Source of the DNA: Deltaproteobacteria bacterium
GTDB lineage: Bacteria; Desulfobacterota; Desulfobacteria; Desulfobacterales; Desulfatirhabdiaceae
Length of the DNA stretch: 6,544 nucleotides
Direction: 5' to 3'
NCBI GenBank assembly: GCA_021778975.1
Contig: JAJYBO010000167.1
Coordinates: 1 to 6,544 of the forward strand
Under the pieces are notes generated by a model, which was given only the letters and a program-made list of their open reading frames with translations, was not told where the DNA came from and made no database searches. Positions within the stretch are counted from its first letter, which is position 1, and every line of letters begins with the position of its first letter. Below, one piece after another: positions 5,780 to 6,544 of this stretch. The position numbers were made by a program, and so were the translations under genes.

Positions 5780-6544
5780 ATGAAGAACATACTGAAAAAA
5801 CGACGAAGCCTGCTGTGGATTCTTGTCGCTGTCATAACGATTCTCATTGGGACGCCCGATATGTCCGACGCGCGCTCCGCTGGCGGAGGCCGATCTTTTG
5901 GCGGATCGGGCGGCAGCTTTGGCAGAGGCTCTTCCCGGTCGTCTGGCAGTCCATCCATGTCGCCTTCCATGCAGCCTTCGCGGTCGCCATCCAGTGGATT
6001 TTTCAACACATCCCCCGGCAGCGGCAGCGGCAGTTTCTGGAAGGGCGTCGGCGGCGGGCTGGTCGGCGGTTTTATAGGGAACATGCTCTTTAGCCGATCC
6101 GGTTACAGCGGCGGTCATGGCGGCGGTTACAGCCATTACGGCGGCGGCGGGGGCGGCGGTATTGGCCTGTTCGATCTTCTGCTGCTGGGAGGATTGGGAT
6201 ATTTTCTGTACAGATGGTTCATCAAACCCAGGCTGGGGTCCAGAAACACATCGTCGCCGCTGAACCCGTTTTCGACGGCGAACGCCCCCAGTGCCGGAGC
6301 CTCCGGGCCGCCGCCCACGCCGCCGCCGATGAATGCATCGGGAGACGATTATTATTTTCTCCGTCAGTCCGAACCGGATTTCGATCCGGAAAAATTCAAG
6401 GAAATCGCGCAGGATGTTTTCTTCAAGGTTCAGGCCGCCTGGATGCGCCGGGATACCGTTTCGGTTCAGGGGCTTATCGGTCAGCAACTGAAGTCGGAAT
6501 ATGACGTTAAATTCGCGGAGTTGAAGCAGAAAGGTCTGATCAAC
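5780..6544 (+). CDS. Tim44-like domain membrane protein, 5' part (3' end outside window)
   Basis: The frame is open for 255 codons to the window edge. A basic start (MKNILKKRRS) and hydrophobic segment (11-25) look like a signal sequence, with possible cleavage near A31. Next comes a Gly/Ser/Pro-rich low-complexity region (32-85), a glycine-patterned hydrophobic stretch (GVGGGLVGGFIGNMLF, 89-104), a seven-Gly run (121-127), a likely membrane helix (about 128-147), a Pro-rich linker (PPPTPPP, 177-183) and the start of a Tim44-like domain (FDPEKFKEIAQDVFFKVQAA, 201-220). In mitochondria Tim44 tethers the import motor; bacterial relatives are envelope proteins of unsettled function. GGAGG (5769-5773), overlapping the end of purN, lies 6 bases before the ATG, so the two genes are surely co-transcribed and probably coupled. 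The domain call is from pattern memory. Confidence 0.85.
   Translation, partial: MKNILKKRRSLLWILVAVITILIGTPDMSDARSAGGGRSFGGSGGSFGRGSSRSSGSPSMSPSMQPSRSPSSGFFNTSPGSGSGSFWKGVGGGLVGGFIGNMLFSRSGYSGGHGGGYSHYGGGGGGGIGLFDLLLLGGLGYFLYRWFIKPRLGSRNTSSPLNPFSTANAPSAGASGPPPTPPPMNASGDDYYFLRQSEPDFDPEKFKEIAQDVFFKVQAAWMRRDTVSVQGLIGQQLKSEYDVKFAELKQKGLIN

Noticed and set aside
5904..6161. GGC-rich repeats in the Tim44-like gene as a separate repeat element
   Set aside because: They follow the codon frame and encode Gly/Ser-rich protein, so they are low-complexity coding sequence.
5774..6487. 237-codon minus-strand frame, rich in Ala/Arg/Gly, over the Tim44-like gene
   Set aside because: Produced by the GGC/GCC-rich antisense of the glycine-rich region; the plus frame has a signal sequence, a strong ribosome site and a recognisable domain.

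Overview
The window looks like ordinary chromosomal housekeeping DNA from a Gram-negative bacterium, most likely a deltaproteobacterium / Desulfobacterota member of the sulfate-reducer type. This rests on the following: an archaeal/eukaryote-type (short, zinc-binding) prolyl-tRNA synthetase; a single long bifunctional Rel/Spo enzyme; an outer-membrane BamD lipoprotein; a CXXC-type ribosomal protein L28; and an enlarged PurN followed by a Tim44-like protein. The base composition is roughly balanced. The lineage is inferred from protein flavour and was not checked against a database. No mobile element, CRISPR array, tRNA or rRNA was seen.

Layout. (1) Positions 1-3297, + strand: the 3' part of proS, cut by the window edge, then spoT/rel, 42 bases apart and probably co-transcribed. 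This pairs tRNA charging with the alarmone enzyme that responds to uncharged tRNA. (2) Positions 3298-3432: a convergent intergenic gap with a C-tract/G-tract palindromic element. (3) Positions 3433-4855, - strand: trxA, then bamD, then rpmB, read right to left. A near-consensus sigma-70 promoter precedes trxA. The trxA-bamD gap holds a long RNA hairpin with competing pairings, and the bamD start is a 14-bp tandem duplication. (4) Positions 4856-4979: the divergent trxA/purN gap. (5) Positions 4980-6544, + strand: purN and a Tim44-like membrane protein, 2 bases apart, the latter running off the window end.

The genes cover translation (proS, rpmB), stringent response (spoT), thiol redox (trxA), outer-membrane assembly (bamD), purine synthesis (purN) and an envelope protein of unknown role. 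I found no convincing new multi-gene system. The most unusual signals are the trxA-bamD hairpin, whose mismatches become G-U wobbles only in the transcribed strand; the duplicated bamD start; the roughly 40-residue enlargement of PurN with a second NIHP motif; and clade-type or divergent residues in the synthetase site of the Rel protein.
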